A stretch of DNA of 54,774 nucleotides from Labilithrix sp. (GTDB lineage Bacteria; Myxococcota_A; Polyangia; Polyangiales; Polyangiaceae): assembly GCA_019637195.1 (NCBI GenBank), contig JAHBWA010000052.1, positions 1-54,774 of the forward strand. The letters run 5' to 3'. Shown here in pieces: positions 21,011-29,725 of this stretch. The position numbers and the translations under genes were made by a program. Position 1 is the stretch's first letter. The number at the start of each line of letters is the position of its first letter. The notes beneath the pieces are model-generated. The model worked only from the letters and a program-made list of their open reading frames with translations, did no database searches and had not been told where the DNA came from.

Positions 21011-22612
21011 TCAGGGCAGCGTGACGGCGAAGAGGCCGCTGCCCTGCTGCGCGATCCGCGAGTAGACGAGACGCTTGTCCTTGGCCGCGAACTCGCCCTC
21101 CGGGATGCCGTCGGCGATCTTGGAGACCTCTCCGGTCGCGCCGTCGACGTGCCCGAGCTCGAGGACGGTGAACTGACTGGGCGCCTGACCGACCTGCTTG
21201 GGGTTCGCCGCGAAGACGGCCCCGGTGCCCGAGCCGACGGCGAGGGCGCCGACGGCGTCCGCGAGCACGCGTGTCGGGCCGCCGGCTGCGGGCATCGACT
21301 TGAGCTTGGCTCCGGACTGGCCGACGTCGCCGAGGAAGAACACGAAGGCCGAGCTCCCGCTGAAGCCGAGCGGCACGCCCGAGGCGGTCGGGACGATGGA
21401 GACGGCCGTGGGGACCGCCGCCGTGTGATCGACCGCGTTGATGTCGATGAGCGGGTTGCCCTGCTGGCGATCGAGCTTGTTGAAGATCAGGCTCTTTCCG
21501 TCCGGGCTCAGGCGGATCAGTCCCTTGACGTCGGCGCCGAGGACGGTGCTCACCACCGGCGGCGACGCGGTGCTGGCCTTCTTCAGCGCGTTGCCCGTCG
21601 TGCGGAAGACGACGCCGCTCCCGTCGGCGAGCATCGTGCCGTCGGCGACGTCGTCCTCGAAGGTCGCCCGGGTGACGGGAGAGGTGACGTTGATGAGCAT
21701 CCCCGCGCTGTTCGCCGACGCGATCGTGAAGACCTTGGTGCCAGCCGCGTCGGTGACGTAGATGGGCTTGATCGCGGGCGCCCCGCTCGCCGCGTCGAGG
21801 CGGACGACGGTCGCCGGCGACGCGTTCGCCACCGTGACGAGCTTCGCGCTCGTCGCGCTCGCGTCCGTGCCGGTGCAGAACGTCGCGAAGAAGACCTTTC
21901 CGGAGAACGACATCCGCGGGGCGCACGCGCTGGCGGCGAGGTTCATCGCGTTGCCCGCGATCGGGGTCGTACCCGTGAGCGTCACGGCGTTCGTGCTCGC
22001 CGCGGTGTCGCGCACTCCGACCGGCGCCGACGTCGGCGCGCCCTGCGGCGTCGTCGTGACGTCCTGGGTGAACGCGATCCGCGCTCCGTCCGCGCTCGCG
22101 CGGAAGAGCCCCCGCACGATCGAGCTCGACGCGACGTCCTCCTTCAGCCCGGTCGCGCGCGTCCACACGTTGAGCGTCCCGACGTTGCCGTCGACGTCCG
22201 TCCAGAGCGCCAGGGCTCCGCCGTTGACGAGGTACTCGTCCTCGGCGCCGAGGTCCGCGATCTTCGTCGGCGCGCCGCCGGCGAGCGGCACGGCGTTCAG
22301 GCTCACGCCCGCCTGCGCGAGCTCGAGGTAGATGACGTCGGCGCCGGCGATCCCCGCGAGCACGACGTTGCCCTGGACCAGCGCGTCCGACTTGAGCGTG
22401 GGGGCGCCGCTGCTCGATCCGGGGACCTCGTCGTCGTCGTCGTCGTCGTCGCCGTTCGAGCCCGACGTCCCGCTCGAGCCCGACGTCCCGCTCGAGCCGG
22501 CGTCCACTTCGCCCGCGCCGTCCGTCGCGTCGCTCTCGGTCCCGCCACACGCGGCGACCGCGACGAGCAGCCCGAGGGAGACGACACCACCAATGATGAG
22601 CTCGATGCGCAT
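21011..22612 (-). CDS. Lipoprotein with a probable beta-propeller
   Basis: 533-residue exported lipoprotein. The signal peptide ends in VAVAACGG (Cys22). Residues 25-65 are a Ser/Thr/Gly linker with a run of seven Asp. The rest is a series of short beta-rich repeats with motifs such as LSPDGKSLIFNK, FRASADGARIAFT and LADGSGVVFRT, resembling TolB/WD40-like propeller blades (about seven to nine). Such proteins usually hold partners at the outer membrane or surface. No catalytic residues are evident and no neighbour shares its operon. Confidence 0.75.
   Translation of the reverse strand: MRIELIIGGVVSLGLLVAVAACGGTESDATDGAGEVDAGSSGTSGSSGTSGSNGDDDDDDDEVPGSSSGAPTLKSDALVQGNVVLAGIAGADVIYLELAQAGVSLNAVPLAGGAPTKIADLGAEDEYLVNGGALALWTDVDGNVGTLNVWTRATGLKEDVASSSIVRGLFRASADGARIAFTQDVTTTPQGAPTSAPVGVRDTAASTNAVTLTGTTPIAGNAMNLAASACAPRMSFSGKVFFATFCTGTDASATSAKLVTVANASPATVVRLDAASGAPAIKPIYVTDAAGTKVFTIASANSAGMLINVTSPVTRATFEDDVADGTMLADGSGVVFRTTGNALKKASTASPPVVSTVLGADVKGLIRLSPDGKSLIFNKLDRQQGNPLIDINAVDHTAAVPTAVSIVPTASGVPLGFSGSSAFVFFLGDVGQSGAKLKSMPAAGGPTRVLADAVGALAVGSGTGAVFAANPKQVGQAPSQFTVLELGHVDGATGEVSKIADGIPEGEFAAKDKRLVYSRIAQQGSGLFAVTLP
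22428..22450 (-). repeat. Trinucleotide run encoding seven Asp
   Basis: About seven consecutive TCG/GAC units on the two strands give the poly-Asp of the lipoprotein linker. Two 18-bp direct repeats (CCCGACGTCCCGCTCGAG) lie next to it at about 22461-22498 and encode the GTSGSS repeats. Both tracts are in frame and likely to vary in length. Confidence 0.8.
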
Positions 22613-22952
22613 GCGCCCTCATGGCATCGCTCGCGCCGAGCGGCAACCGCTTCCCGGGCCGGGCGGGGCCGGGTCGGGACGGGACGCGGGAGCGAGGCTC
22701 CGACGCGGGCTCACAGGCCCGGCGGCGCGGTCGATCTCCGGGATCAGCAGCGGACGCTCGCGCGCCCGGACGCGCCTGGTCGGTCCACCAGCCACCCCCG
22801 CCCGTCGTATCTCGCCACAGTGCACCGGCGCTCCGCGCGGGCAAACGGGCGCCGGCGCCGGCGTTGAGCGTTGCCGAGCGCGGCGCGGTCGAGGGACAAT
22901 GGGGCCGCGCACGCGATGTCTCTTCGCGCACGCGCAACGAAGCAGGGTTCGC

Positions 22953-23366
22953 GTGGACGACGCACGAAAGGGAGAGGGCTCACGCGACGCAGGCGAGTCG
23001 CGAGGAGCGCCGTCGTCTTCGCGGGACCTCCTCGATCTCGTCCGCTCCGCCGAGGACGACGCGAGGCTCGCGCTCCGCAAGCGCACGCCGGCGATCGCGC
23101 TTGCGCCCTCGGGCGCTCCGAGCGACCGGCGCTCCGCCGTCGAAGAGGAGTTCGTCGACGTGGGAGACGACGCGGTCGACGCGCCGCCGTCGATGCCCCC
23201 GCTCCGCGCGCCGACGCCTCCGGCCGCGTTCGTGGCCGCGCGCGGCCCCTCGAGCGCCGCGGCCGCGAGCGGCCCGGCCGGCGCGCCGCGCGGGTGGTCG
23301 CCGCTCGTCGGCATCCTCGTCGTCCTAACGCTGGCGGTCGGCGCCCTGGCGCTCATCGCCCGCTGA
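22953..23366 (+). CDS. Tail-anchored acidic protein of unknown function
   Basis: 137 residues from the GTG at 22953; an in-frame ATG at 22899 would add 18 residues. The N-terminal 75 residues are charged and helical (LLDLVRSAEDDARLALRK), then comes an acidic patch (EEEFVDVGDDAVD), a Pro/Ala-rich linker and a C-terminal transmembrane helix (WSPLVGILVVLTLAVGALAL). The body would stay in the cytosol with the tail in the membrane. Third-position G/C supports coding. No family is recognised. Confidence 0.5.
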   Translation: MDDARKGEGSRDAGESRGAPSSSRDLLDLVRSAEDDARLALRKRTPAIALAPSGAPSDRRSAVEEEFVDVGDDAVDAPPSMPPLRAPTPPAAFVAARGPSSAAAASGPAGAPRGWSPLVGILVVLTLAVGALALIAR

Positions 23367-23415
23367 CCGCCGGCGCGCGACCTCGGGCGCCTCGCCGCGC
23401 AGCTCGGGCGCGACG

Positions 23416-24066
23416 CTACCGCCGGAGCCCGCGGACCTGCAGCGCGAGCGCCTGTCGGAGCATCGGCCCGCTCGCCGTCTCCAGCGTGCAGTGACCCGCC
23501 ATCCACGCGAGCAGCGTCATGAAGTAGAGCCCGAAGATGTTCTGCGCGCACGCGAGCGCAGGCAGATCCGCCGCGACCTCCCCGCGCGCCTGCGCGTCCG
23601 CGACGAGCGCGCCCAGGCGCTGGAGGAACGTGAAGGTCAGCGCGTTGACCCGCTCCGCGTTCGGGCCGGTCGCGCCGGGGAGCAGCCGCACGAACGCGGC
23701 GCCCATCCTCGGGGACTCGCCGTACATGGCGAAGACGCCGCGAAAGACGTGCATGAGGCGCTCGATCAGCGGCCCCTCGCCGAGCGTCTCGAAGCTCCGG
23801 GCCACCGCTTGCTCGAGGCGGTCGTGCATCACGAGGAAGAGGAGATCGGCCTTGTCCTGCGCGTAGAGGAAGACGGTTCCGGACGCGACGCCCGCGCGCC
23901 GGGCGATCGCCTGCGTGGTCGTCTCGTCGAAGCCCGCGGAGGAGAAGAGCTCGAGCGCGGCGACCCGCACCTGCTCGCGCGTCCCGGCGCGCCGCGCCGC
24001 GCGGCTCGTCACGGCCGGGCGGCCTCCCGGCCGCGCCGCCTTGGCCGATCTCGCGGGCTTCGTCAT
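23416..24066 (-). CDS. TetR-family transcriptional regulator
   Basis: 216-residue regulator. The N-terminal helix-turn-helix spans about 28-75 (REQVRVAALELFSSAGFDET then TTQAIARRAGVASGTVFLY), followed by an all-helical ligand domain with a Trp/Met/Phe-rich core (GLYFMTLLAWMAGH). An Arg/Ala-rich extension of about 27 residues precedes the domain. It is transcribed away from the Coq4-like gene with 122 bases between them. Palindromes in that gap suggest it represses that gene and itself. The ligand is unknown but probably hydrophobic. Confidence 0.93.
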   Translation of the reverse strand: MTKPARSAKAARPGGRPAVTSRAARRAGTREQVRVAALELFSSAGFDETTTQAIARRAGVASGTVFLYAQDKADLLFLVMHDRLEQAVARSFETLGEGPLIERLMHVFRGVFAMYGESPRMGAAFVRLLPGATGPNAERVNALTFTFLQRLGALVADAQARGEVAADLPALACAQNIFGLYFMTLLAWMAGHCTLETASGPMLRQALALQVRGLRR

Positions 24067-24143
24067 CGCGAGCGAGAATACTGAGTCCGCTCACCAAAAG
24101 TCATGCTCACACCTTGTCAGCTAACCTTACCGGCGCCATAAGA

Positions 24144-24179
24144 TGAGCATACTCAGTGATTGTACTCAGTCAATGACTG
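24144..24179. promoter_or_regulatory. Probable TetR operator cluster
   Basis: The A/T-richer gap holds TGAGcataCTCA (24144-24155), two direct ACTCAGT heptamers 13 bases apart (24151-24157, 24164-24170) and the 13-base palindrome CAGTCAATGACTG (24167-24179). An inverted ACTGAGT lies at 24080-24086, near the TetR start. The palindrome ends ten bases before the ATG of the Coq4-like gene, directly against its ribosome site, a classic repressor position. Binding by the adjacent regulator is inferred. Confidence 0.6.
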
Positions 24180-24188
24180 GAGGCGACG

Positions 24189-24806
24189 ATGCTGGCGACG
24201 TACGGGGACGGGATGAGCATGCGAGAGGCGCGCGAGGTCTACTTCGCCGTGAACGGGTTCGGTGAGACGGGCGGTTACGACGACGCGTGGGTGGACTTCA
24301 AGCTCGGGCCGATCCCGATGCCGTTCCCGAACACGAGGGCGCGCGTCGAGGCCGTCCGCTACCACGACCTGCATCACCTGTTGACGAGCTACGACACCGA
24401 CATCGTCGGCGAGCTCGAGATCGCCGCGTGGGAGATCGCGGCGGGATGCAGGTCCTACGGCGCCGCCTGGGTCCTGAACCTCGCCGGCACGGCCGCGGGG
24501 ATGCTGCGCGCCCCGCGCCGGGTCTTCGCCGCGTTCGTTCGCGGTCGGGGCCAGCGCACCGCCTACGGCGAGGACCTCGACGCGCTGCTCGCGATGAGCG
24601 TCCGCGAGGCACGCGAGCGCTTCACGCGCGCCGCGGGCACCGCGAGGCGCGCCACGCTCCTGGACGTGCTGCTCTTCGCCGCCACCGTCGCCGTCGGGCT
24701 CGTGGTCGCGCTGCTGCTCTTCGCGCTCGTCGTGCCGCTCGTCCCGTTCGGCCTGCTCGCGCACGCGGCGCGGAGGCGTCGGGCGCGCGACGGCGGAGCG
24801 GCTTGA
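24189..24806 (+). CDS. Coq4-like protein with C-terminal membrane helix
   Basis: 205-residue protein. Residues 59-75 carry HDLHH followed by eleven residues and Glu, which fits exactly the HDxxHx11E zinc-binding signature of the ubiquinone-synthesis protein Coq4; the helix after it (GELEIAAWEIAAG) also fits. Residues 155-190 are strongly hydrophobic and probably cross or dip into the membrane. GGAGG precedes the ATG. Overall similarity to Coq4 is weak, so the function may be lipid or quinone binding rather than ubiquinone synthesis. The divergent TetR gene suggests induction by a small hydrophobic molecule. Confidence 0.62.
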   Translation: MLATYGDGMSMREAREVYFAVNGFGETGGYDDAWVDFKLGPIPMPFPNTRARVEAVRYHDLHHLLTSYDTDIVGELEIAAWEIAAGCRSYGAAWVLNLAGTAAGMLRAPRRVFAAFVRGRGQRTAYGEDLDALLAMSVREARERFTRAAGTARRATLLDVLLFAATVAVGLVVALLLFALVVPLVPFGLLAHAARRRRARDGGAA

Positions 24807-24839
24807 AGGAGAGCGCGGCGCGGCCGGCGCCGCTGGGCG

Positions 24840-25196
24840 TTAGCGCCTCGCGGAGGGCGCCGCGGCGCGTTCGTCGGCGAGGTTCACGGGGAGCGGCTCA
24901 TCGAGCTGGACGCCCACGCGGTAGCGCCAGAGCTCGGGCGAGGAGATCGGGTTCTCGTCGACGCGGGCGACGCGCCCGACGACGTCGAGACCGACGGGCC
25001 CGGCGTGGACCTTGATCTTGAGCCGCTCGCCTTTGGCGAAGTGGGTCGGGGTCACGATGAGCAGCCCGTTCGCGCTGAGATCGCGCGTGACGCCGTGCCG
25101 GGCGGGCTTGTTCTCGGAGTCGAGCGCGACCGCCAGGACCGCCGGCGTGCGCGGCTTGTCCCTTCGATCGTCCCGCAAGCTGCTCGAAGCCATCAT
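24840..25196 (-). CDS. PilZ-domain protein
   Basis: 118-residue single-domain PilZ protein, a likely cyclic-di-GMP receptor. It shows the strand pattern of the family: RRDKPRTP (the RxxxR-like region), D-L-S-A-N-G-L-L-I (the D/NxSxxG motif), a basic strand LKIKVHAG and the closing GVQLDEP. A GGAAGGAAAACGA stretch precedes the tandem ATG at 25196, which is why this start was preferred over the open frame upstream. The first Arg of the RxxxR motif is less certain by eye. In myxobacteria such proteins act on motility or development. Confidence 0.78.
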   Translation of the reverse strand: MMASSSLRDDRRDKPRTPAVLAVALDSENKPARHGVTRDLSANGLLIVTPTHFAKGERLKIKVHAGPVGLDVVGRVARVDENPISSPELWRYRVGVQLDEPLPVNLADERAAAPSARR

Positions 25197-25403
25197 TCGT
25201 TTTCCTTCCGACGATGCCGATTGACCCCGGCCGACCCAGGGAGCCGTGCGGTAGCACGCGTATCCGACATGTGCACCGCTGCAGCGCGTCATCCTTCGCG
25301 TCTTTCGTCCGGCAGCGCAAGAATTCGGCCCATTTTTCAGCTCGATCGCGAGGGCGTCGCGGTGCGCTCAGGGTCGCCGTGCCGCCTCACGCGCGCCGTG
25401 CGT

Positions 25404-26702
25404 TCACGGCAGCGTGGAGGGCTCGTCGTCCGGATCGCCCGCGCTGCCCATCGCGAACGCCGCGAGGAGGGCATTCCAGCGGGTCCGACCGCACCACGCG
25501 CGCGCCATCTCGAGGTACGCCGCGACCGACTCGGGCGACGCGTCGAACGGCAGCCCGATCCCGAGATCGTCGGGGACGGCGCCAGGCGCTTGGATCGCGA
25601 CATCGGCGAGCGCCGCCTCGACCTGCTCCGCGGCGGTCGTGACGGCGGCGTCGCCCGCGGTGCGGGCGAGCTCGGAGGCGAACCGCGCGTAGCTCGGCGC
25701 CCGTCCCTCCGATCCCGACGCGGCGAAGGCGATCGCGTCGACGACCCGAGGCAGGACGACCGGGCGCGCGGCGATCGTGTCGACGAGCGATGCGGTCGCG
25801 GTCGCGAGCGCATCAAGCCGGCCGGTCTCGATCGCCCCGTGAGGTCGTCCTCCGCGCGCGCCAGCGACCGCGGCCTCGAACGAAGCGAACCCCGCGCCGC
25901 TGGCCGCCGGCGTCCGCGCGAGGAACTCCAGCCCGTCGGCGTACGCCCAGCTCGTCCCGTCGTCCTCCGCGCGGTTCGCGATGAAGACGCGCGCGGCGTC
26001 GCGCATCGCGTAGGCGGTCTCGACGCGCGGATGGGCGTAGGAGTCGAACCCGATCACGTCGAGGGGGGCCGCGATCCCTGCGTCGGCGAGGCCGTCGCGG
26101 ACGGCGCTCGCCATCGCGCTCGTCGCCATCGCGCTCGCCCCCGCGCGCGTCCCGTCCTGCGTGTCGCCCGCCTCTCCGCGTGCCCAGACGATGAGGCCGC
26201 GACGCTCCGCGGGGTGCTCGCGGTACGCCCGCGCGACGGCGCTGCGGAGCACGGCCGGATCGTCGAGGTCCAGCTCCTTCTCGCGGTGCACGGCGGGCGC
26301 GACGCCGCTGCCCGGGAGCGTCATCCAATCGCTGCCGCTCGGAAAGTGGCGCCCCTCCGCGTCGACGAGGTCGGCATTCCAGTCGGCGAGGACGACGACG
26401 TGGACGTCCTCGCCGAGCGCAGCGTCGTTCATGCGCGCGAGATCGGCCTCGAGCTCGGCGGAGCGCCCGTTGTCGCCGTTCGCGTAGACGAAGACGGTCC
26501 AGCTCGCCCTCTCGCGCGCCGGATCGTCCGCCCCCGACGGCGACGCGACCGGCGCCTTCGCGATCTGACGCTCCGATCCGGTCGGCTCTTCGGCCGGAGG
26601 CGAGCCGGCCGTGCCCGCGGCGGGAGCGCCGACGGTGCAGCCCCCCGCCGCGGCGGCGAGCAGGAGAACGGGGAGGGCGAGTCGAGCGGGCACGGTGCGC
26701 AT
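25404..26702 (-). CDS. Clostripain-family (C11) lipoprotein lacking catalytic residues
   Basis: 432-residue lipoprotein (lipobox AAGGC, Cys22). After an 45-residue linker the fold starts with WTVFVYANGDN, the usual first strand of C11 peptidases. The catalytic His normally in W-D-H-G is Arg175 (VWARGEAG), and the catalytic Cys normally in GFDAC is Tyr222 (GFDSYAHP). Each change needs a single base substitution. The remaining fold looks intact to the end. It is therefore a pseudopeptidase of the cell envelope, perhaps a binding or inhibitor protein. The ATG at 26702 was chosen for the signal peptide; the open frame upstream is repeat-rich and probably noncoding. Confidence 0.78.
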   Translation of the reverse strand: MRTVPARLALPVLLLAAAAGGCTVGAPAAGTAGSPPAEEPTGSERQIAKAPVASPSGADDPARERASWTVFVYANGDNGRSAELEADLARMNDAALGEDVHVVVLADWNADLVDAEGRHFPSGSDWMTLPGSGVAPAVHREKELDLDDPAVLRSAVARAYREHPAERRGLIVWARGEAGDTQDGTRAGASAMATSAMASAVRDGLADAGIAAPLDVIGFDSYAHPRVETAYAMRDAARVFIANRAEDDGTSWAYADGLEFLARTPAASGAGFASFEAAVAGARGGRPHGAIETGRLDALATATASLVDTIAARPVVLPRVVDAIAFAASGSEGRAPSYARFASELARTAGDAAVTTAAEQVEAALADVAIQAPGAVPDDLGIGLPFDASPESVAAYLEMARAWCGRTRWNALLAAFAMGSAGDPDDEPSTLP

Positions 26703-26742
26703 GTCCAGCTCAACGGCAGCGGGCGCGCCGCGTTCAGTCCGC

Positions 26743-26799
26743 GCCCGCGTGGACGCCGCGGTACCCGCGTGGACGCCGGTACCCGCGTGGACGCCGGTA
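26743..26799. repeat. Three tandem 18-20-bp repeats in a divergent promoter
   Basis: Three copies of CCCGCGTGGACGCCGGTA (the first with two extra bases, CG) sit between the C11 lipoprotein start at 26702 and the receiver gene start at 26939. Spacing of 18-21 bases is close to two helical turns, so they could be iterated binding sites on one face of the DNA. Confidence 0.75.
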
Positions 26800-26938
26800 G
26801 GGGTGCGGGGGGCTCGCCTGGCGCCGGGCGCGCGCGGTCGGGCGCGGCGGCGACCGAGCGGCCCCCCAGGCAGGAGCGTCGCGCTCGAATTCCGCGGCGG
26901 CACCTGTTGGCCGAGAGTCCCGCGCCGTAATCCAGTCC

Positions 26939-27415
26939 ATGCCATCGAGCACGAAGAGCACGCCGCCGCTGCAGTCCGGCCGGCACCCGAAATACCGGAG
27001 CGTGCCCCCGGGACCGAGCGCGCTCGTCGGGCCGGCCCCTGTCTGTAGCCACTGCGTCCTCGTCATCGACGACGACGACATGGTCCGACGCGCGCTGGTG
27101 CGCGGCCTCCGGCGCAAGTACGCGGTCACCGATCTCCGCGACGCCGAGAGCGCGCTCGCGCTCATCGAGGCCGGCGCGCGCTTCGACGCGATCCTCTGCG
27201 ACCTCAACCTCGCCGGGATGTCCGGCCCCGATTTCTTCCTGAACCTCGACGACGACCAGGCGAACCGCGTCGTCATCCTCAGCGGGAACCCCGGCGGGAT
27301 GGACGACGCACGTTTCGTCGGACGCGAGCCGCGCTTCCTCGAGAAGCCCGCGCCGATGGCGGTCATCGAGGCGCTGCTCATGGCCATGTTCGACAGCGGC
27401 GCCCGCGCCGCCTGA
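26939..27415 (+). CDS. Single-domain response regulator
   Basis: 158-residue protein made of a 38-residue Pro/Ser-rich N-terminal extension and one receiver domain. The acidic pocket is IDDDD at 43-47, the phosphorylated Asp88 is in LCDLNLAG, the Ser switch is in VILSGN and the conserved Lys136 is in LEKPA. No output domain follows, so it acts by protein contact, for example as a phosphate sink or a motility switch. No cognate kinase is adjacent; the orphan PAS kinase at 11954-13504 is one possibility. The gene is divergent from the C11 lipoprotein. Confidence 0.88.
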   Translation: MPSSTKSTPPLQSGRHPKYRSVPPGPSALVGPAPVCSHCVLVIDDDDMVRRALVRGLRRKYAVTDLRDAESALALIEAGARFDAILCDLNLAGMSGPDFFLNLDDDQANRVVILSGNPGGMDDARFVGREPRFLEKPAPMAVIEALLMAMFDSGARAA

Positions 27416-27448
27416 GCCGCTACGCGCCCGCGCGCGTCCTTGGCCCGG

Positions 27449-29443
27449 TCACGGCGCGCAGAGATCGGCGAACGGTCCGGCGTCGCAGCCGCTCTGCTCG
27501 GGGAACCGGCAGGCGCCGCCCGGGCAGAAGTTCTTTCCCTGGCCGGTCCGGAGGAAGGTGTCGAGCTGATCGTCCGAGGCCTGGAGCTTGCGGATCATCC
27601 CGTGCGGATCGTCGCAGTGGCTCATCGGCACGTTGCAGAGCGGCTCCTCGGGCAAGCCGAAGTCGTACTCGGCGTAGACCGAGCCGACCGGCGTCTCGGC
27701 CACCTTGTCGAGGCCGAAGACGTCGCGGAGCCCGGTGTCGAGGTGCTTCGCGCCGACGGCCCGCGCCATCACGTGCGCGCCGAACGTCGTCACCTGGTGA
27801 TCGCCGAGCGCCGCCGTCATGAGGACGGAGTGCGCGGGCGTGTTCGGCAGGCCGCCGCCGAGGTACTTGGTCCAGCCGTTCGGCTCCACGCGATCCCAGA
27901 GCATCTGCGTGAGCGCGAGGACGAGCTGCTGGTCGCGCGTGTCGGGGTAGGTCCCGCGGAGCACGAGGAAGAACGGCGCGAAGTCGACGCTGCGGTTCAG
28001 GAGGAAGCCGTAGGGCTGCCCCATCACGCTGAGGACGCCGCGCTCGACGTCCGTCGACGCGGACATGTAGACGCCGCCCGCGATGCCGCCCTGGCTGATG
28101 CCGTGGTAGTAGCGCTCGGTCGGATCGATCGCCGCGCCGTAGGTCGGGTCCTTCGCGAAGCGCCGGCTCATCATCCGCATCGCGAGCAGGGAGTTGAGCA
28201 TCCCCTGGTGCATGCGATCGAACATCGTCGCGATGCCCTGGAGCTGGCCGCTCGAGAGGACGTTCGCGATGTGCCCGGAGTCGTCGTCGGACATGCCGAC
28301 GAGGTCGACGGCGAAGATGACGTAGTTCTTCTCCGAGACGAGCTTGCGGAAGTTCGCGGCGTCGATCTGACCGCGCGATCCCAGGAGCCCGTGTCCGTAC
28401 TGCAGGAGCGCCGCCGGCTTCGTCAGCGCGCTCTTCGGGACGATCACGCGGAACGGCACCTCGTACGTCGGGCGCGCCGGGTTCGGCTCCGGCATCCCGT
28501 CGGCGCCGAAGACGAGGCTCGCGCCGGCCTCGGGCTTGTCGAGGTAGAACGGCACGGTCATCCGGCCGGTGATGCGGTAGGCGACGACGTCCGGCTCCCA
28601 GTCGTCTTCGACGGTGTCGATCGCGTACGCGGGGCCGTCCTCGCCGGCGAGCGCGAGCGCCTCGTCGCGCATGTGGAGGAGCCACCCGGTCACGTTCTCG
28701 CGGCTCGCGGTCGTGAAGTCCCAGGCGAGCTGGAGCGTCGCGCGCTCCACGCCCGCGCCGCCGAGCCGCTGGAAGATGTCCTCGTAGAGCCCTCGCCGCG
28801 CGTCGACCGACGGCTCGCTCGACGCGACCGAGTCGCGGAGCGCCCGGAACGCCGGCGTCGGCGCGAGCTCGCCGCTCTCGCCGCGCACCTTGCGGATGGC
28901 GACGATGTAGCGGCGGGCGTCGGTCAGCGGGACGACGGGCCGGAGGATGAACGTGACCTTGTCCGGATCGGCGCGGCTCATGTCGAGCTCGGCGAAGTGC
29001 GGGACGCGCTCGCCGGTCTCGGCGTCGAGGATGACGGTCGGCGAGTCGGGCTCGAGCGATCGCGGCAGCGTCGCGAGCGACGCGAGGCCCTCGAGGGTGG
29101 CGCCCGGCAGGTGCGTGAGGATCCCCGTGCCGGCGCCGAAGCCGTCGCTCTTCGACCACGGCTCGCTGGTCGACTTCTGGCCGTTGACGGCGGCGGGGAG
29201 CGCGGCGTCGTCGATCTGCACGCGGCGACCGGTCGGCGTGTCGGCGGCGTCGACGGTCCAGACGTTCGAAGGGAAGGGGTAGCCGCACTGCGTGGGGACG
29301 AGCGGGTCGCACGTGACGTGCGCCCACTCGACCTTCGGCGCGAACGGACCGACCTTCGCCTCCGCGTCGTCGGAGCTGCTGCATCCCGGACCGAGGGCGG
29401 CGAGGGCCGCGCCAACGAAGAGGAAGAGAGGGCGGAGGCTCAT
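27449..29443 (-). CDS. Secreted alpha/beta-hydrolase lipoprotein
   Basis: 664-residue lipoprotein (LAALGPGC, Cys21). The first 300 residues resemble the N-terminal domain of bacterial virulence-factor lipases (CDPLVPTQCGYPFPSNVW; LRPVVPLTDARRYIVAI). The alpha/beta-hydrolase domain follows with the oxyanion GHGLLGSRG and the nucleophile Ser450 in YYHGISQGGIAGG. The C-terminus has paired Cys (CNVPMSHC, CPGGACRFPEQSGC). The ATG at 29443 begins a normal signal peptide; a GTG at 29479 is an alternative. Likely an esterase or lipase acting outside the cell. It is divergent from the cytolysin-like gene, 282 bases apart. Confidence 0.8.
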   Translation of the reverse strand: MSLRPLFLFVGAALAALGPGCSSSDDAEAKVGPFAPKVEWAHVTCDPLVPTQCGYPFPSNVWTVDAADTPTGRRVQIDDAALPAAVNGQKSTSEPWSKSDGFGAGTGILTHLPGATLEGLASLATLPRSLEPDSPTVILDAETGERVPHFAELDMSRADPDKVTFILRPVVPLTDARRYIVAIRKVRGESGELAPTPAFRALRDSVASSEPSVDARRGLYEDIFQRLGGAGVERATLQLAWDFTTASRENVTGWLLHMRDEALALAGEDGPAYAIDTVEDDWEPDVVAYRITGRMTVPFYLDKPEAGASLVFGADGMPEPNPARPTYEVPFRVIVPKSALTKPAALLQYGHGLLGSRGQIDAANFRKLVSEKNYVIFAVDLVGMSDDDSGHIANVLSSGQLQGIATMFDRMHQGMLNSLLAMRMMSRRFAKDPTYGAAIDPTERYYHGISQGGIAGGVYMSASTDVERGVLSVMGQPYGFLLNRSVDFAPFFLVLRGTYPDTRDQQLVLALTQMLWDRVEPNGWTKYLGGGLPNTPAHSVLMTAALGDHQVTTFGAHVMARAVGAKHLDTGLRDVFGLDKVAETPVGSVYAEYDFGLPEEPLCNVPMSHCDDPHGMIRKLQASDDQLDTFLRTGQGKNFCPGGACRFPEQSGCDAGPFADLCAP

Positions 29444-29654
29444 CGCCGAGGGAGATACCACTTCGAGCCTGCCTGCCACGTCTCACGTGCGCCGCGGTTC
29501 GCCGCCGCGCCGGCCCGCGCGTTCGCCCCCACCGTCGGCGGTGCGTGAGACTCGCGCGCGGCTCAGGGCTCGCGCCGCACGAGCGCGCCGTCCCGCAGCG
29601 AGACGTGGATCACGGACCTGGTCAACGCGTGGCCCACCCGAGCCACCGCAAACC

Positions 29655-29667
29655 TTTACACTGTAAA
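29655..29667. promoter_or_regulatory. AT-rich palindrome upstream of the cytolysin-like gene
   Basis: TTTACA-C-TGTAAA is a perfect 6+1+6 palindrome followed by ATTATC, in otherwise very G/C-rich DNA, 58 bases before the ATG at 29726. It looks like an operator or a promoter-overlapping site. It resembles TACA/TGTA dyads used by several repressor families, but the spacer of one base fits none of them closely. Confidence 0.5.
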
Positions 29668-29725
29668 ATTATCATGGACAAGCGCCGCCCGCTGCCCGGG
29701 CACGCGGGTTGCGTGAACGTCCGTC

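Noticed and set aside
29655..29667. BlaI/MecI-type operator
   Set aside because: The dyad has one central base where that family uses a two-base spacer, and no blaI-like gene is nearby.
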